Source: Albibacterium sp963696875
GTDB lineage: Bacteria; Bacteroidota; Bacteroidia; Sphingobacteriales; Sphingobacteriaceae
Length of the DNA stretch: 64,000 bases
Assembly (NCBI GenBank): GCA_963696875.1
Contig: CAVOLQ010000003.1
Coordinates: 124,001 to 188,000, forward strand
Direction of reading: 5' to 3'
Shown here: positions 8,601 to 18,215 of the stretch, in pieces
Numbering within the stretch: position 1 is the first letter of the stretch
Layout: each line of letters starts with the position of its first letter
Position numbers and translations under genes: made by a program
The notes under the pieces: model-generated
Told to the model about the DNA's origin: nothing
The model's database searches: none
What the model saw: only the letters and a program-made list of their open reading frames with translations

Positions 8601-8903
8601 ATGAAAAGAAATTTCGACACATTGAGTCAAGCAATGAGCATATTAAGAGAGGAAGGTTATGTAGAAGACTTCAATTTGAAACAAAATTGTATTGAATGCA
8701 GAAATGGAGAATATAAAATATTTCATGATGAATTTAAAATAGACGAATATTTCAGGTTTGAAGAAATGAGCGACCCGGCTGATTCAAGTATATTATATGC
8801 TATCTCTTCAGCTAGATATAAGCTAAAAGGCCAATTGATTAATGGTTATGGTATATACTCAGTAGATATAACAGATAAGATGTTAGAAAGTTTAAAAGTT
8901 TAA
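8601..8903 (+). CDS. small conserved protein, often mislabelled phosphoribosylpyrophosphate synthetase
   Basis: A 100-residue soluble protein. The pattern FDTLSQAMSILREEGYVEDF, then FKIDEYFRFEEMSDPADSSI, and the end YGIYSVDITDKMLESLK is that of a small Bacteroidota family. Databases often carry it as phosphoribosylpyrophosphate synthetase, although it is far too short and has no PRPP-binding loop. I therefore treat the function as unknown. It has its own AT-rich leader of about 100 bp. Confidence 0.7.
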   Translation: MKRNFDTLSQAMSILREEGYVEDFNLKQNCIECRNGEYKIFHDEFKIDEYFRFEEMSDPADSSILYAISSARYKLKGQLINGYGIYSVDITDKMLESLKV

Positions 8904-8974
8904 ACAATAGAATATTTTTAAGGAAAGATGAAGGTTTTTTAGAGGAAAATAATCTCGATGCCAAGGTTATTGCT

Positions 8975-9934
8975 TCAATATGAATCCCTCACAACTTCTA
9001 TAAGAAATTTCTCCAGCCTATTTGGCATCCAAGATTGGGTTGAAGAGATCGGAAATGCAGAATGACCTCCCCGTTTAGGCATATCAAGAAATATATTATT
9101 AGATGTTTTTGCCAAATCGATAGGATAACAGCTGTCGGACAAAAATGGATCATTTTGGGCATTTACAACTAAAGTCGGTATACAGATCCTCTTTAGGGAA
9201 TTTAGGCAACTGCTCGCTGCATAGAAATCATCTAGCGAATTAAAGCCCGAAAATGGGGCTGTAAAATTTTCAGAGAATGCTTGTATAGATGTTATTCCAT
9301 CTAATGCATTTACATCGAATATACCAGGGTGGCAAATTTCTAGTTTGCGCACTTTATTTTTTAGTTTATGCAAAAATTTTTGAGCGTAGACGCGGTTAAT
9401 CAATCGGTCAATTTTCTGCTCAGATCTGTACAAGTCGCAGGGCACAGAAAAGGCAACAATGGCTCGTAGATTTGCTGGTATGCTGTGTCTCCCTACAAAA
9501 TTTAAAGCCATGTTGGCACCTAATGAAAATCCCACAAGTACAAGTGAACTATAGTTCTTAGCGTATTTCATCACTACTGCTTCTACGTCTTTTGTAGATC
9601 CGCCATGATAAAGCACTGGTAAACGGTTCATTTCTCGTCCACAGCTCCGTGCATGCATTGCCAGAATGTCCCATCCAAGTACACTAAAATGTACAGCCAT
9701 TTGCTGCACATAATGACTTCTGGAATTGCCCTCTAGCCCATGGCAAAGGATCATTAGTTTATCATTACCACCCCGAATCCAATCGAGCTCTAAGAAATCC
9801 CCATCTGGCAATTCTAGTTTTTCAGTTTGATAAAGTGTATTGTCTCGTTTCACGCCAAAAACTAGGGCTATAGTTTGCAGATGCCCATTGAAAAGATACG
9901 ATGGAGGACGATAATATGATTGTATGATCGGCAT
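8975..9934 (-). CDS. YheT-family alpha/beta hydrolase
   Basis: A 319-residue alpha/beta hydrolase of the YheT/AB-hydrolase-4 group. It has the N-terminal HLQTIALVFG block, the oxyanion region ILCHGLEGNSRSHYVQQM, the nucleophile elbow VLVGFSLGANMALN, and a C-terminal catalytic histidine in KRGGHSAFP. Family members act as esterases or lipases on unknown acyl esters. No signal peptide is present, so it is cytoplasmic. It is transcribed towards the small gene at 8601. Confidence 0.88.
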   Translation of the reverse strand: MPIIQSYYRPPSYLFNGHLQTIALVFGVKRDNTLYQTEKLELPDGDFLELDWIRGGNDKLMILCHGLEGNSRSHYVQQMAVHFSVLGWDILAMHARSCGREMNRLPVLYHGGSTKDVEAVVMKYAKNYSSLVLVGFSLGANMALNFVGRHSIPANLRAIVAFSVPCDLYRSEQKIDRLINRVYAQKFLHKLKNKVRKLEICHPGIFDVNALDGITSIQAFSENFTAPFSGFNSLDDFYAASSCLNSLKRICIPTLVVNAQNDPFLSDSCYPIDLAKTSNNIFLDMPKRGGHSAFPISSTQSWMPNRLEKFLIEVVRDSY

Positions 9935-10315
9935 ACTTAAGTGTATAATTTAAGGTAGTTTTAAAAGAGAGCAGCTCGTATATCAAATACGCAATAAAAA
10001 ACGGATGTGAATAAATATCGGGATAAGGGTAAAGTTACAGCTCATCTGGTCTGAACTAATGAGAGCAAATCTTGATTTTCCAAACATATGGTTTTAAGTA
10101 GCTAAGAAAGCAAAAATAATTTTTCAAAACAACAATAAAAAGAATTTTATATTGAAACCCTATTTTTGTTTGGAAGCCACAATGAGTCGTTTTTGACTTC
10201 GATTGCTGATAATTTTTCTAGGCGACTTAAAAAAACTAACTTTACCAATATGGATATTGGCCATAAATTAGTGAAGAATTAGCTTAAAGATTTGCTTATA
10301 CGACAGATAATCCTG
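9935..10315. other. divergent intergenic region
   Basis: About 380 bp between the divergent YheT-like and acyltransferase genes, very AT-rich, with no credible open frame. A TATTTTTG at 10161-10168 (plus strand) matches the Bacteroidota -7 box TAnnTTTG and could drive the acyltransferase gene, but a matching -33 TTTG at normal spacing is not clear. Confidence 0.4.
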
Positions 10316-10969
10316 ATGATTAAAGATACACCCAATAAAATAATAAAATGGTTTGCCGCAACAATTGCAGAGCGATGGATTTTGCGTCATTTTGCTTCTA
10401 TAAAATTTATTGGTAAACTTAAGGTAGAACAGGATCGTTCTTGCTTGATGTTAATGAATCATTATAGCTTTAATGATGGCGCAATTCTGCATCGTATTTG
10501 CCGAACGATTTTAAAAAAGGAATTGAAAGCGATGGCGATCGAGGAGCAGCTAAAAGTATTTCCTATCTTGAAATACGTCGGTTGTTTTTCAATAAGCAAA
10601 AAGTCAAGAAAAATGATTGAATCGTTAAATTATGCTACTGAGTTGCTTCAAGATCCAACAATAATGTTAGGTATTTATCCCCAGGCAGGATTATTTTCTA
10701 TGCATTTAAACAAGATACATTTTGAAAGTGGACTAGAATATATTTTTAAACGCACTCATGCAATACCTTTCCAAATTTTTTTCGGTGTAACATTGCTTGA
10801 CTACCTAGAGAACTTTAAACCGGTAGCTCGGGTATACTTAAAAGAATATCGGGGTGAACGGCAGGTAGATCAACTCGAAGAAGCCTACAACCAATTTTAC
10901 ATCGAGTGTAAACAGAAGCAACAAAGGTTATATAATCCACCTGAAAGAGTTATTGATAAGACAGAATAA
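10316..10969 (+). CDS. 1-acyl-glycerol-3-phosphate acyltransferase-like (PlsC fold)
   Basis: A roughly 217-residue PlsC-fold acyltransferase. The HX4D catalytic motif is visible in MNHYSFNDGAIL, and the substrate-binding block is PQAG in GIYPQAGLFSMHLN, where PlsC usually has EGTR. This variant suggests an acceptor other than lysophosphatidic acid, as in other divergent PlsC-like enzymes. ATG 10316 is preferred over an upstream TTG at 10292. It probably associates with the inner membrane peripherally. The closest functional analogue cannot be named. Confidence 0.8.
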   Translation: MIKDTPNKIIKWFAATIAERWILRHFASIKFIGKLKVEQDRSCLMLMNHYSFNDGAILHRICRTILKKELKAMAIEEQLKVFPILKYVGCFSISKKSRKMIESLNYATELLQDPTIMLGIYPQAGLFSMHLNKIHFESGLEYIFKRTHAIPFQIFFGVTLLDYLENFKPVARVYLKEYRGERQVDQLEEAYNQFYIECKQKQQRLYNPPERVIDKTE

Positions 10970-11221
10970 TTATATTGATTTTGCTATGGAGCAAGATAAG
11001 GTGTAATCGGGAAATAACTTTTTTGGTAACAAGTTAACTAGTATTGTATTTCAATTTGTTTTAATTAAACAATATTAATCGTTTTCTGTTGAATTGATTA
11101 GGCTCTTTAATGGTTGTAAGGAAATCTGTTGACTGTGCCAAGCTTCTCTTTGAGTTGCTCTATTTCACATAGGCGAATAGAACGATTAAAAATCCATAAT
11201 AAGAATCTGCATTATCATCTT

Positions 11222-12199
11222 ATGAAGCCAATAAAAGGAATACACCATGTCACCGCTATTACCAGTAGTGCAGAAAAAAACTATGATTTTTTCACTACTA
11301 CTTTGGGAATGCGTTTAGTAAAAAAAACGGTCAATCAAGATGATGTTCAGACGTATCATCTGTTTTTTGCCGATGATATTGGCAGCGCCGGAACCGACAT
11401 GACGTTTTTTGATTTTAGTGGCATTCAGAAAGGAGTACACGGTACCAACGAGATTTCAAAGACATCCTTTCGGGTTCCAGATGACAATGCATTAGCGTAT
11501 TGGGTTAAGCGGTTCGACCGATTAGGAGTCAGCCATTTGGGAATTAAAGAACAATTTGGCAAGCAAACACTGACTTTCGTTGATTTTGATGATCAGCAAT
11601 ATCAATTAATTTCGGATGAATTAAATATAGGGCTAAAGTCAGGCACACCTTGGCAAAATGGTCCAGTTTCACTTGAATATGCCATTACTGGTTTAGGGCC
11701 ACTTTTCATCCGTATTACTGACTTTAATTACTTTAAGGAAATATTTGAAGAAGTTCTTTTATTCAAAGAGATCAATCAGGAAGATTCATTTTACTTATTT
11801 GAGGTAGGCGAAGGAGGGAATGGAGCTTCTGTCATTATAGAAGAAAATAATACGCTGCCTTCAGCTCGACAAGGTTTCGGGACAATACACCATGCGGCAT
11901 TTCGCTTAGAGAATCGCGAGGAATTAGATAAATGGGATGTGAGAATGAGAAGTTTTGGATTCTCAACATCTGGCTATATAGACCGTCACTTTTTTGAATC
12001 CCTATACGTAAGGGTAAGCCCTCATATTTTGTTTGAGTTTGCTACGGACGGCCCAGGATTTATGGGAGATGAACCTTACGAAACCTTAGGGGAAAAGCTA
12101 TCGTTACCTCCATTCTTAGAACCCCGGCGTGAGGCAATAGAACAATTAGTCCGCCCGATAGATACCGTAAGAAGTACTAAGAAGTTTAAAAAAGAATAA
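11222..12199 (+). CDS. ring-cleaving dioxygenase (two-domain VOC/glyoxalase)
   Basis: A two-domain VOC protein of the ring-cleaving dioxygenase type. It starts MKPIKGIHHVTAITSSAEKN; metal ligands are expected at the histidine in HHVTA, in TIHHAAFRL, and at the glutamate in SPHILFEFATDGPGF. Related enzymes include hydroquinone 1,2-dioxygenases such as PcpA/LinE, with Fe(II) in the second domain. The open frame reaches back to 11129, but family alignment favours ATG 11222. The substrate is unknown and no catabolic partner genes are adjacent. Confidence 0.85.
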   Translation: MKPIKGIHHVTAITSSAEKNYDFFTTTLGMRLVKKTVNQDDVQTYHLFFADDIGSAGTDMTFFDFSGIQKGVHGTNEISKTSFRVPDDNALAYWVKRFDRLGVSHLGIKEQFGKQTLTFVDFDDQQYQLISDELNIGLKSGTPWQNGPVSLEYAITGLGPLFIRITDFNYFKEIFEEVLLFKEINQEDSFYLFEVGEGGNGASVIIEENNTLPSARQGFGTIHHAAFRLENREELDKWDVRMRSFGFSTSGYIDRHFFESLYVRVSPHILFEFATDGPGFMGDEPYETLGEKLSLPPFLEPRREAIEQLVRPIDTVRSTKKFKKE

Positions 12200-12351
12200 G
12201 GGATATGCTTGAAAGTGAACGGACTATTCCTTATTGTCGATAAAAGCTTGCTTCCAATAAAGGTTAACCTACCGGCATTTGTTTTATTCGCTAAGCTTGA
12301 ATTTTATTCAACATTGTGTCTAACGATAATTCCATCTCAATATCAACTGAA

Positions 12352-13785
12352 TTATTTATGTGAAACCTTGGTTATATTCAGCATCATTCCTTTAAAAATA
12401 AAAGCATGGAAAGGTAATACCAAATACCAATAAAGCCTTCCAGAAAGCCCCAAGGGGCGAAAAGTTGCGGTCTGCGTAAATACATTATGCTTATCAATTT
12501 TAAATTCAAGCCAAGCTTCTCCTGGCAATTTCATCTCCGCATATAGCAATAATCTTTTACCTTTTTTATCAGCAAGAATCACCCGCCAGAAATCAACGAC
12601 ACTTCCCGTCGACAAGGTTTCTGAATTTGTCCGACCTCTTTTCAATCCAATACCACCAAATACCTTATCAAGGAAACCGCGAATTCCCCATAACCAATCG
12701 GCGTAATACCATCCGGTTGATCCTCCAATAGACCAGATGTTTTTCAATACTTTTTCTGGGTCATCAATTTTAATTGATCGAATATCTTGAAAACAACCTT
12801 CTTGCGGAACCTCAATAAGTTTTATGAATCTCTCAGGATAAAAATCAGTATTTATCGCATCCTTCCAGCTCGAAATGACTTGGTTTTCTTCTATTTTTCC
12901 AAAAGCCAATTCAATAGCTTGTTCATACTTCATCGGCCGAATATTGATTCTTTTTTGAAGATCGTTGGGTCTAGCGATAACATCAACCTTCATACTTTCT
13001 ACCAAACTCCTAGCTAGGGGATAAGAAGTTGATGTGACAAAGTAAAGCCAATAAGAGGAAAGCTTTGGTGTCATTACAGGCACTGTAAAAATCCATCGCT
13101 TCAAACCTCTTACTTTAGCGAAACGCATAAGCATGTCTTTATAAGTAAGCACCTCGGGTCCTCCAATATCATAAGTCCTATTTAAAGCATATTCCTTCAT
13201 TAGTACACCTTCAAGAAAACCGAGCACATCTCGGATACCTATTGGCTGACATTTAGTATTCAGCCATTTCGGTGCAATCATCACCGGCAACTTCTCCACT
13301 AAATCGCGGATTATTTCAAAACTAGCACTACCAGAGCCCACGATAATACCTGCCCGTAAGGTTGTTACAGCATAATTATCTGATTTTAATATCTCTTCCA
13401 CGTTTAAACGAGATCGTAAATGTTTAGACAGATTTTCACTATTAACTATCCCACTTAAAAAAATAACCTGTTTCGTATTTGTTCGTCCTACAATATTTTT
13501 AAAATTATTGGCAGTTACCTTTTCAGCTTCCGAAAAATCTCCTCTTGCTGAAGACATAGAATGCATAAGGTAATAGGCTACATCTACATCCATTGGTATT
13601 TTTGTAAGACTTTCCTCTTTCAAAAAGTCGACCTCAATAACTTCTAAATCAAAGCCTTTATATTTGTCTTGGTCAAAGCGGCTTTTATCCCGAACGCAGC
13701 AAATAACCTGATGTTTTTTTTCCAGTAACACAGGAAGAAGGCGTTGAGCGATATAACCTGTTGAGCCTGTTAGCAATATTCTCAT
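12352..13785 (-). CDS. SDR-type NAD(P)-binding protein with DUF2867
   Basis: A 477-residue protein with an atypical SDR Rossmann domain at the N terminus (LLTGSTGYIAQRLLPVLLE; YYLMHSMSS near residue 90) and a DUF2867 domain at about residues 320-470 (GSTGWYYADWLWGIRGFLDK, then GSVVDFWRV and PGEAWLEFKI). This two-domain arrangement is well known in Bacteroidota and actinobacteria. The Rossmann half resembles complex I assembly/NDUFA9-like proteins and the second half is a START-like cavity. The substrate is not known. Confidence 0.85.
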   Translation of the reverse strand: MRILLTGSTGYIAQRLLPVLLEKKHQVICCVRDKSRFDQDKYKGFDLEVIEVDFLKEESLTKIPMDVDVAYYLMHSMSSARGDFSEAEKVTANNFKNIVGRTNTKQVIFLSGIVNSENLSKHLRSRLNVEEILKSDNYAVTTLRAGIIVGSGSASFEIIRDLVEKLPVMIAPKWLNTKCQPIGIRDVLGFLEGVLMKEYALNRTYDIGGPEVLTYKDMLMRFAKVRGLKRWIFTVPVMTPKLSSYWLYFVTSTSYPLARSLVESMKVDVIARPNDLQKRINIRPMKYEQAIELAFGKIEENQVISSWKDAINTDFYPERFIKLIEVPQEGCFQDIRSIKIDDPEKVLKNIWSIGGSTGWYYADWLWGIRGFLDKVFGGIGLKRGRTNSETLSTGSVVDFWRVILADKKGKRLLLYAEMKLPGEAWLEFKIDKHNVFTQTATFRPLGLSGRLYWYLVLPFHAFIFKGMMLNITKVSHK

Positions 13786-13944
13786 TTATTCAATCTTAAA
13801 TAATAAAATCATTTTTTGCAATCACGTTTAATAAAAATGCTGGTACATCTAGTACATAAGACATAATTATAAAAGCCGATCCGCTATCCATGTATAAGCA
13901 AAAGATGGGCTAAACTTCGCAAGTTGCACTGAAGGCTTTCCTTT

Positions 13945-15810
13945 TTAGGAAGTGTTGGGTTCCGGATTTCCTACTTTTTTCCATAAAATAATAGCACCCA
14001 TAACACCTGCTGTTATTGATGCAATAAAAATAGCGATCTTCGCAGCAGCAAAATCCGCGGCCAGAGGAAATGCTTCCGTTGCAATAAAAAGCGACATGGT
14101 AAACCCGATACCCGCCAATGCACCAGCACCGAATAGTTGTCTCCAATTATAGGATGCAGGTTTCTCTGCAATATTAAGGCGGACAGCCACCCGGCTAAAC
14201 AGATAAATCCCGACAGGCTTTCCTATGAAAAGGCCAAAGAAGATCGCCATCATCAATTGAAGATCTGTCTTGAATACGTCCAAAGAGACCAAAACACCCG
14301 CATTTGCCAACGCAAAAAGTGGAAGTACAAAATAAGTGGACCAAGGTTCTATAGCATGCAAAAACTTTGCAGCGGGCGATTCTATCCGATCATGAATGGT
14401 ATTTAGGATTTGCACGGCTCGCTGCGACGGGCCATGTCGCATCAGTTTATCGGCTGCGAAGCGCGCCTCTGCATTTATTATTCTTTGCGCCTGGGCATTC
14501 AGCGCAAGAAAGTTTGCGGGCGGCCTTGTTGGAATGCACAGCGCCAATATTACTCCAGCGAGTGTGGCATGGATGCCAGCGTTATGGAGACAGAACCATA
14601 ATAATGAGCCCATTAATAGATAAGGGAGTAAATTATAGATCCGCCATTTATTTAATCCGGCTAATACGCCTGTAATAGAAACTGATGCAATCAAAAAAGC
14701 GATATTGATCTCTTCAGTGTAAAATATAGCGACCACAAGAATTGAACAGAGGTCATCCACTATGGCACAGGCTGTAAGGAATATACGTAATTCCACAGGT
14801 ACACGGTTTCCCATGAAAGAAATAATGGCTATTGCAAAGGCTGTGTCCGTAGAAATGGTGGTTCCCCATCCTAAACTAAGTGGACCTGCGGGTGCTATTG
14901 CCAGATAAATAACGGTAGGCATTAGCATGCCGCCTATGGATGCAACTATTGGTAATGCAGCAGCTCGACGGGTGGATAATCTACCAACAGTAAATTCGCG
15001 CTTTATTTCCAAACCCACCACTAGAAAGAAAATAGACAGAAAACCGTCGTTTATCCAGTTGATCAATGGAAGATCAAAAGATACTTCTCCCGCATGAAAT
15101 CCCAATGGTATTTTCCACAATGCCGCAAACTGTGGGCCTAATGAAGAATTGCCCAGAACCAGAGCCAATATCACCATCACAAATAATGCAACACCTGCTG
15201 AGGGCCCCCATCGCACAAAATCCAGAGCTGCAGTATGCATTCGATAGCCGAGAGAGCCTTCCATCGCATCTTCCAGAGAGCTTTCATCCCAAGCCCCTTC
15301 GTATTTATGATCATTGATGTAAAATGCCGGTGCTAACAATGCACCACTTTCGTTCGCACTTCGAATGTCATTTTCGACTTTTTGTTTTGCTTTGTCTAAT
15401 TCACCGTTAAACGGCGTATCAGGTTTCAGCAAATTAAATTCCTCGGCGACTTCCTTCAAATCCTGTTTGCTTGAACCTCGCCGCTTCATGAGGGCATCAT
15501 GAACTTCCCAAAAATTATCGGAAATTTCTGCCGCATATTCTGATAATATCGCTGCTTTTTTTGCAAGCTCATTCCGGGGAAGAGGCAAATGTCTGTATAC
15601 ATACCGCATTTGATCACCAAATCGGTCACGCAGGTTCGCGATCACCTCATGGACTACGTGGCAGGAATCTGAAAAGTAACTTCCATATTCCACCAGGGTG
15701 ATCGGAGCCTTCGGATTTCCAAGCACATGATCGTTTAAATCAACAGTTTGGACTAACCTGTTGGATTTTGATAGTTCTTTGCTGTTTGATGGCTTGTTTT
15801 TTGGGGACAT
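13945..15810 (-). CDS. nhaA: thioredoxin-domain-fused Na+/H+ antiporter NhaA
   Basis: A fusion of an N-terminal DsbA/thioredoxin-4-like domain (about residues 25-190) with a full NhaA antiporter. The antiporter half shows PLINWINDGFLSIFFLVVGLE, the paired aspartates in ACAIVDDLCSI that carry the transported ions, and GIGFTMSLFIA near the end. NhaA exchanges sodium for protons at the inner membrane. The expected CxxC of the thioredoxin domain reads SDSC in SYFSDSCHVVHE, so the first cysteine is missing and classical dithiol redox chemistry is unlikely. Start codons exist at 15831 and 15810; the second fits relatives better. Confidence 0.9.
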   Translation of the reverse strand: MSPKNKPSNSKELSKSNRLVQTVDLNDHVLGNPKAPITLVEYGSYFSDSCHVVHEVIANLRDRFGDQMRYVYRHLPLPRNELAKKAAILSEYAAEISDNFWEVHDALMKRRGSSKQDLKEVAEEFNLLKPDTPFNGELDKAKQKVENDIRSANESGALLAPAFYINDHKYEGAWDESSLEDAMEGSLGYRMHTAALDFVRWGPSAGVALFVMVILALVLGNSSLGPQFAALWKIPLGFHAGEVSFDLPLINWINDGFLSIFFLVVGLEIKREFTVGRLSTRRAAALPIVASIGGMLMPTVIYLAIAPAGPLSLGWGTTISTDTAFAIAIISFMGNRVPVELRIFLTACAIVDDLCSILVVAIFYTEEINIAFLIASVSITGVLAGLNKWRIYNLLPYLLMGSLLWFCLHNAGIHATLAGVILALCIPTRPPANFLALNAQAQRIINAEARFAADKLMRHGPSQRAVQILNTIHDRIESPAAKFLHAIEPWSTYFVLPLFALANAGVLVSLDVFKTDLQLMMAIFFGLFIGKPVGIYLFSRVAVRLNIAEKPASYNWRQLFGAGALAGIGFTMSLFIATEAFPLAADFAAAKIAIFIASITAGVMGAIILWKKVGNPEPNTS

Positions 15811-15952
15811 AATACATCTTAAGAAACCCATAATTGACCACCATTTGCTACCAGTGAAGAGATATTAACAATGGCAATAAATGCTGCTACCAAAAATACC
15901 GGCCAGATCAAGAAAATAGTAAAGCGTATTTAGTCGATCCATTTAAGGCCCA

Positions 15953-17218
15953 TTAATCCAACCATGCAACAGCCGCTGTCATCATCGCCTGCAAGCCGGT
16001 CTTGAGAGTGGGATGGATCACGGGTGCAAATTTTGGTGAGTGATTGCTCGGAATAGAATTTAGTTTATTGTTTTTTATGGCTTCTAAATATAGTTTAGGG
16101 TCAGTGCCGCCAACAAACCAAAACACATAAGGCACTTTCCAGTTCCTACCAAATACACTGAAATCTTCACTGGCAGAAGCGGGTTGTGTTTCATACGACC
16201 TATTGCCAAACTGAGCTTTGAAAGCATCCACCACTTTTGCAGTCGCAACGGCATCATTTTCGGTTAATGGATAACTGTCCAACGTCGTGAATTCGGGATC
16301 CCTTGGTGCATTGGAAGCAGCACATTCGGCGCAACATATCCGTTTCACCGCTGAAAGAATATCGTCTCGAACGCCATCATTAAAGGTTCGGATATTCAAT
16401 TTCAGGGTAGCATCTTCAGGAATAATATTCTCTTTTGTACCGGCCTGTAAAGCGCCTATGGTCAGTACTGCATTTTCTATTGGCGCTACCTCACGTGAAA
16501 TTATGGTTTGTAAGCGCATGGTGGTTGCAGCCGCCATAATCACGGGATCTATGGACGTTTGCGGTGATGAACCATGTGCGCCACGTCCAAACAGTTTAAC
16601 TTTTAGGCTATTGCCGGCAGACAAAATAGCTCCGCTGCGATAACCGACCGTACCCGATTCACCGACCATGACGTGCTGACCCAAAATGATATCCGGCTTG
16701 TCAAAACGATCCATCAAACCATCGTCTATCATACTTTGGGCTCCACGGCCCACTTCTTCTCCAGGTTGAAAAACGGCCATTAATGTTCCTTTCCATTGAT
16801 CTCTATGTTCTGAGAATAATCTTGCAACACCCATTAGCCAGGTAACATGCAGATCATGCCCACATACATGCGATACACCGACCTCATTCCCTTCTTCATC
16901 CTTGCCTACTTTTGTGCTTGAATAGGGTAATCCTGTTGCTTCAGTAACGGGGAGCGCATCCATATCCGCACGGAGCATTACAATAGGGCCTTCTCCATTC
17001 TTCATGATGCCTACTACCCCAGTTACACCTATACCGGTTGTAACCTCAAATTGATATTTGGTTAAATAATCCGACGCGATTTTAGCTGTGCGGAATTCCT
17101 GCATAGACAATTCGGGGTTTAGATGGATATCTTTGTAGATTTCTTCCAATTCGGGAAGCAGTTCATCAATGGCGCTGTCCATAGCATTGTTGAAGGTTTT
17201 AATTTGAGTCGTTTCCAT
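15953..17218 (-). CDS. M20 family amidohydrolase
   Basis: An M20D-type metallo-amidohydrolase of the hippurate/indole-acetyl-amino-acid hydrolase group, about 421 residues. Metal-binding motifs are visible: MLRADMDALPVTE, SHVCGHDLHVTW, and the catalytic glutamate in FQPGEEVGRGA. A late histidine appears in PSNHSPKFAP. It hydrolyses N-acyl amino acids in the cytoplasm, with two metal ions. The first in-frame start codon is GTG at 17224, but ATG 17218 is better. It lies 140 bp downstream of the antiporter start on the same strand. Confidence 0.9.
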   Translation of the reverse strand: METTQIKTFNNAMDSAIDELLPELEEIYKDIHLNPELSMQEFRTAKIASDYLTKYQFEVTTGIGVTGVVGIMKNGEGPIVMLRADMDALPVTEATGLPYSSTKVGKDEEGNEVGVSHVCGHDLHVTWLMGVARLFSEHRDQWKGTLMAVFQPGEEVGRGAQSMIDDGLMDRFDKPDIILGQHVMVGESGTVGYRSGAILSAGNSLKVKLFGRGAHGSSPQTSIDPVIMAAATTMRLQTIISREVAPIENAVLTIGALQAGTKENIIPEDATLKLNIRTFNDGVRDDILSAVKRICCAECAASNAPRDPEFTTLDSYPLTENDAVATAKVVDAFKAQFGNRSYETQPASASEDFSVFGRNWKVPYVFWFVGGTDPKLYLEAIKNNKLNSIPSNHSPKFAPVIHPTLKTGLQAMMTAAVAWLD

Positions 17219-17224
17219 TAGCAC

Positions 17225-17535
17225 TTCGAAGTTAATTGTAAAAAATCTGCTTCCGAGGCAATTGTCATCTTAACAAGTTCATTTATTATATTTCCCATTT
17301 TGTGAATTGCTTAGGCTACAGAACGTAGACCTGCGGAAATGATTCCTGTATCTACGCGCTGTTCTATTAATGAAATATAACTTTGTTTTTGAAAAATAGT
17401 TTTAGATTAGTTGCCATTAAATGAGAAAATTACCGTCTCCAATACGATCTGATAAAACAAAACACGTCTTCTAATTGTAGTTTATTTAAAAATAATTCTC
17501 TATCACGGATTGAGATTTTTTAAATCTATTGAATA
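17225..17535. other. divergent intergenic region
   Basis: About 310 bp between the M20 hydrolase (-) and the haem-motif lipoprotein (+). Strongly AT-rich with no plausible open frame and no strong hairpin. Promoters for both flanking genes are expected here, but no unambiguous -7 box was found. Confidence 0.4.
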
Positions 17536-18033
17536 ATGAAATTTTTATTTACAGTTTTTTTAGCGCTATTCTTACTAACCGCTTGCACGAAAGAAAATAA
17601 AAGGGAACAGGCTTTGCAAAGTCAAATTGACAGCCTTCAAATTCAACTGGACAATGCTTACAAACCCGGTTTTGGTGACTTTATGGGAAGCATACAAAAC
17701 CACCATAACAAACTCTGGTTTGCTGGCTCTAGCGAAAATTGGAGGTTGGCGGCATTTGAAATACACGAGCTTCAAGAGTTTTTTGACGATATAAAAGCGA
17801 TATATCCCGATCGTGAAGAAACACAATCTATATCTGTGATTGGACCGGGATTGATTGCAGTAAACAATGCCATTAACCAGCAAAATATAGAAGAATTTAA
17901 GCAAGGATATATTACACTTACTAATGCCTGTAACACGTGTCATCAAGCCACCGAGCACGATTTTATTCAGATTATTATACCAACATCCCCGTCATTCAGC
18001 AATCAGGATTTTACGCCAAACATCAAGGAATAA
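17536..18033 (+). CDS. lipoprotein with a single CxxCH haem motif
   Basis: A 165-residue lipoprotein. It has a signal peptide with lipobox LLTAC, a short coiled-coil-like stretch (QALQSQIDSLQIQLDNAY), then a helical domain ending in a c-type haem attachment motif CNTCH (C132, C135, H136) within ACNTCHQATEH. It is probably a membrane-anchored monohaem cytochrome c'-like helical protein in the periplasm. The axial methionine is not obvious. It stands alone with no oxidase genes nearby, so its redox partner is unknown. Confidence 0.75.
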   Translation: MKFLFTVFLALFLLTACTKENKREQALQSQIDSLQIQLDNAYKPGFGDFMGSIQNHHNKLWFAGSSENWRLAAFEIHELQEFFDDIKAIYPDREETQSISVIGPGLIAVNNAINQQNIEEFKQGYITLTNACNTCHQATEHDFIQIIIPTSPSFSNQDFTPNIKE

Positions 18034-18215
18034 TAGACTCTCCTTACTCGCTTAGCTTAACTGAGCAATGTTGTGCTACACTATAACCATTTCTTTCATC
18101 TTTTTCACCCCTTTCTAAGGATTACTATAGATTTTTTGTTTCAGATTCTCAACATTTTATGCCTTTTAATGTTGTCAGTGTGTCAAAGATATTTTCTTTT
18201 TTTTATAAAAATTTT

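Noticed and set aside
12209..12433. 74-codon plus-strand frame after the dioxygenase gene
   Set aside because: It overlaps the end of the convergent SDR/DUF2867 gene and has no recognisable features.
14367..14675. Plus-strand open frames of 60-100 codons inside the antiporter gene
   Set aside because: They lie antisense to a well-supported NhaA reading frame and have no family features.
15832..15952. Short minus-strand frame starting MDRLNTLYYFLDLAGIFG
   Set aside because: It could be a relic of a membrane-channel gene, but it needs a frameshift and only about 40 codons are visible, too little to support.
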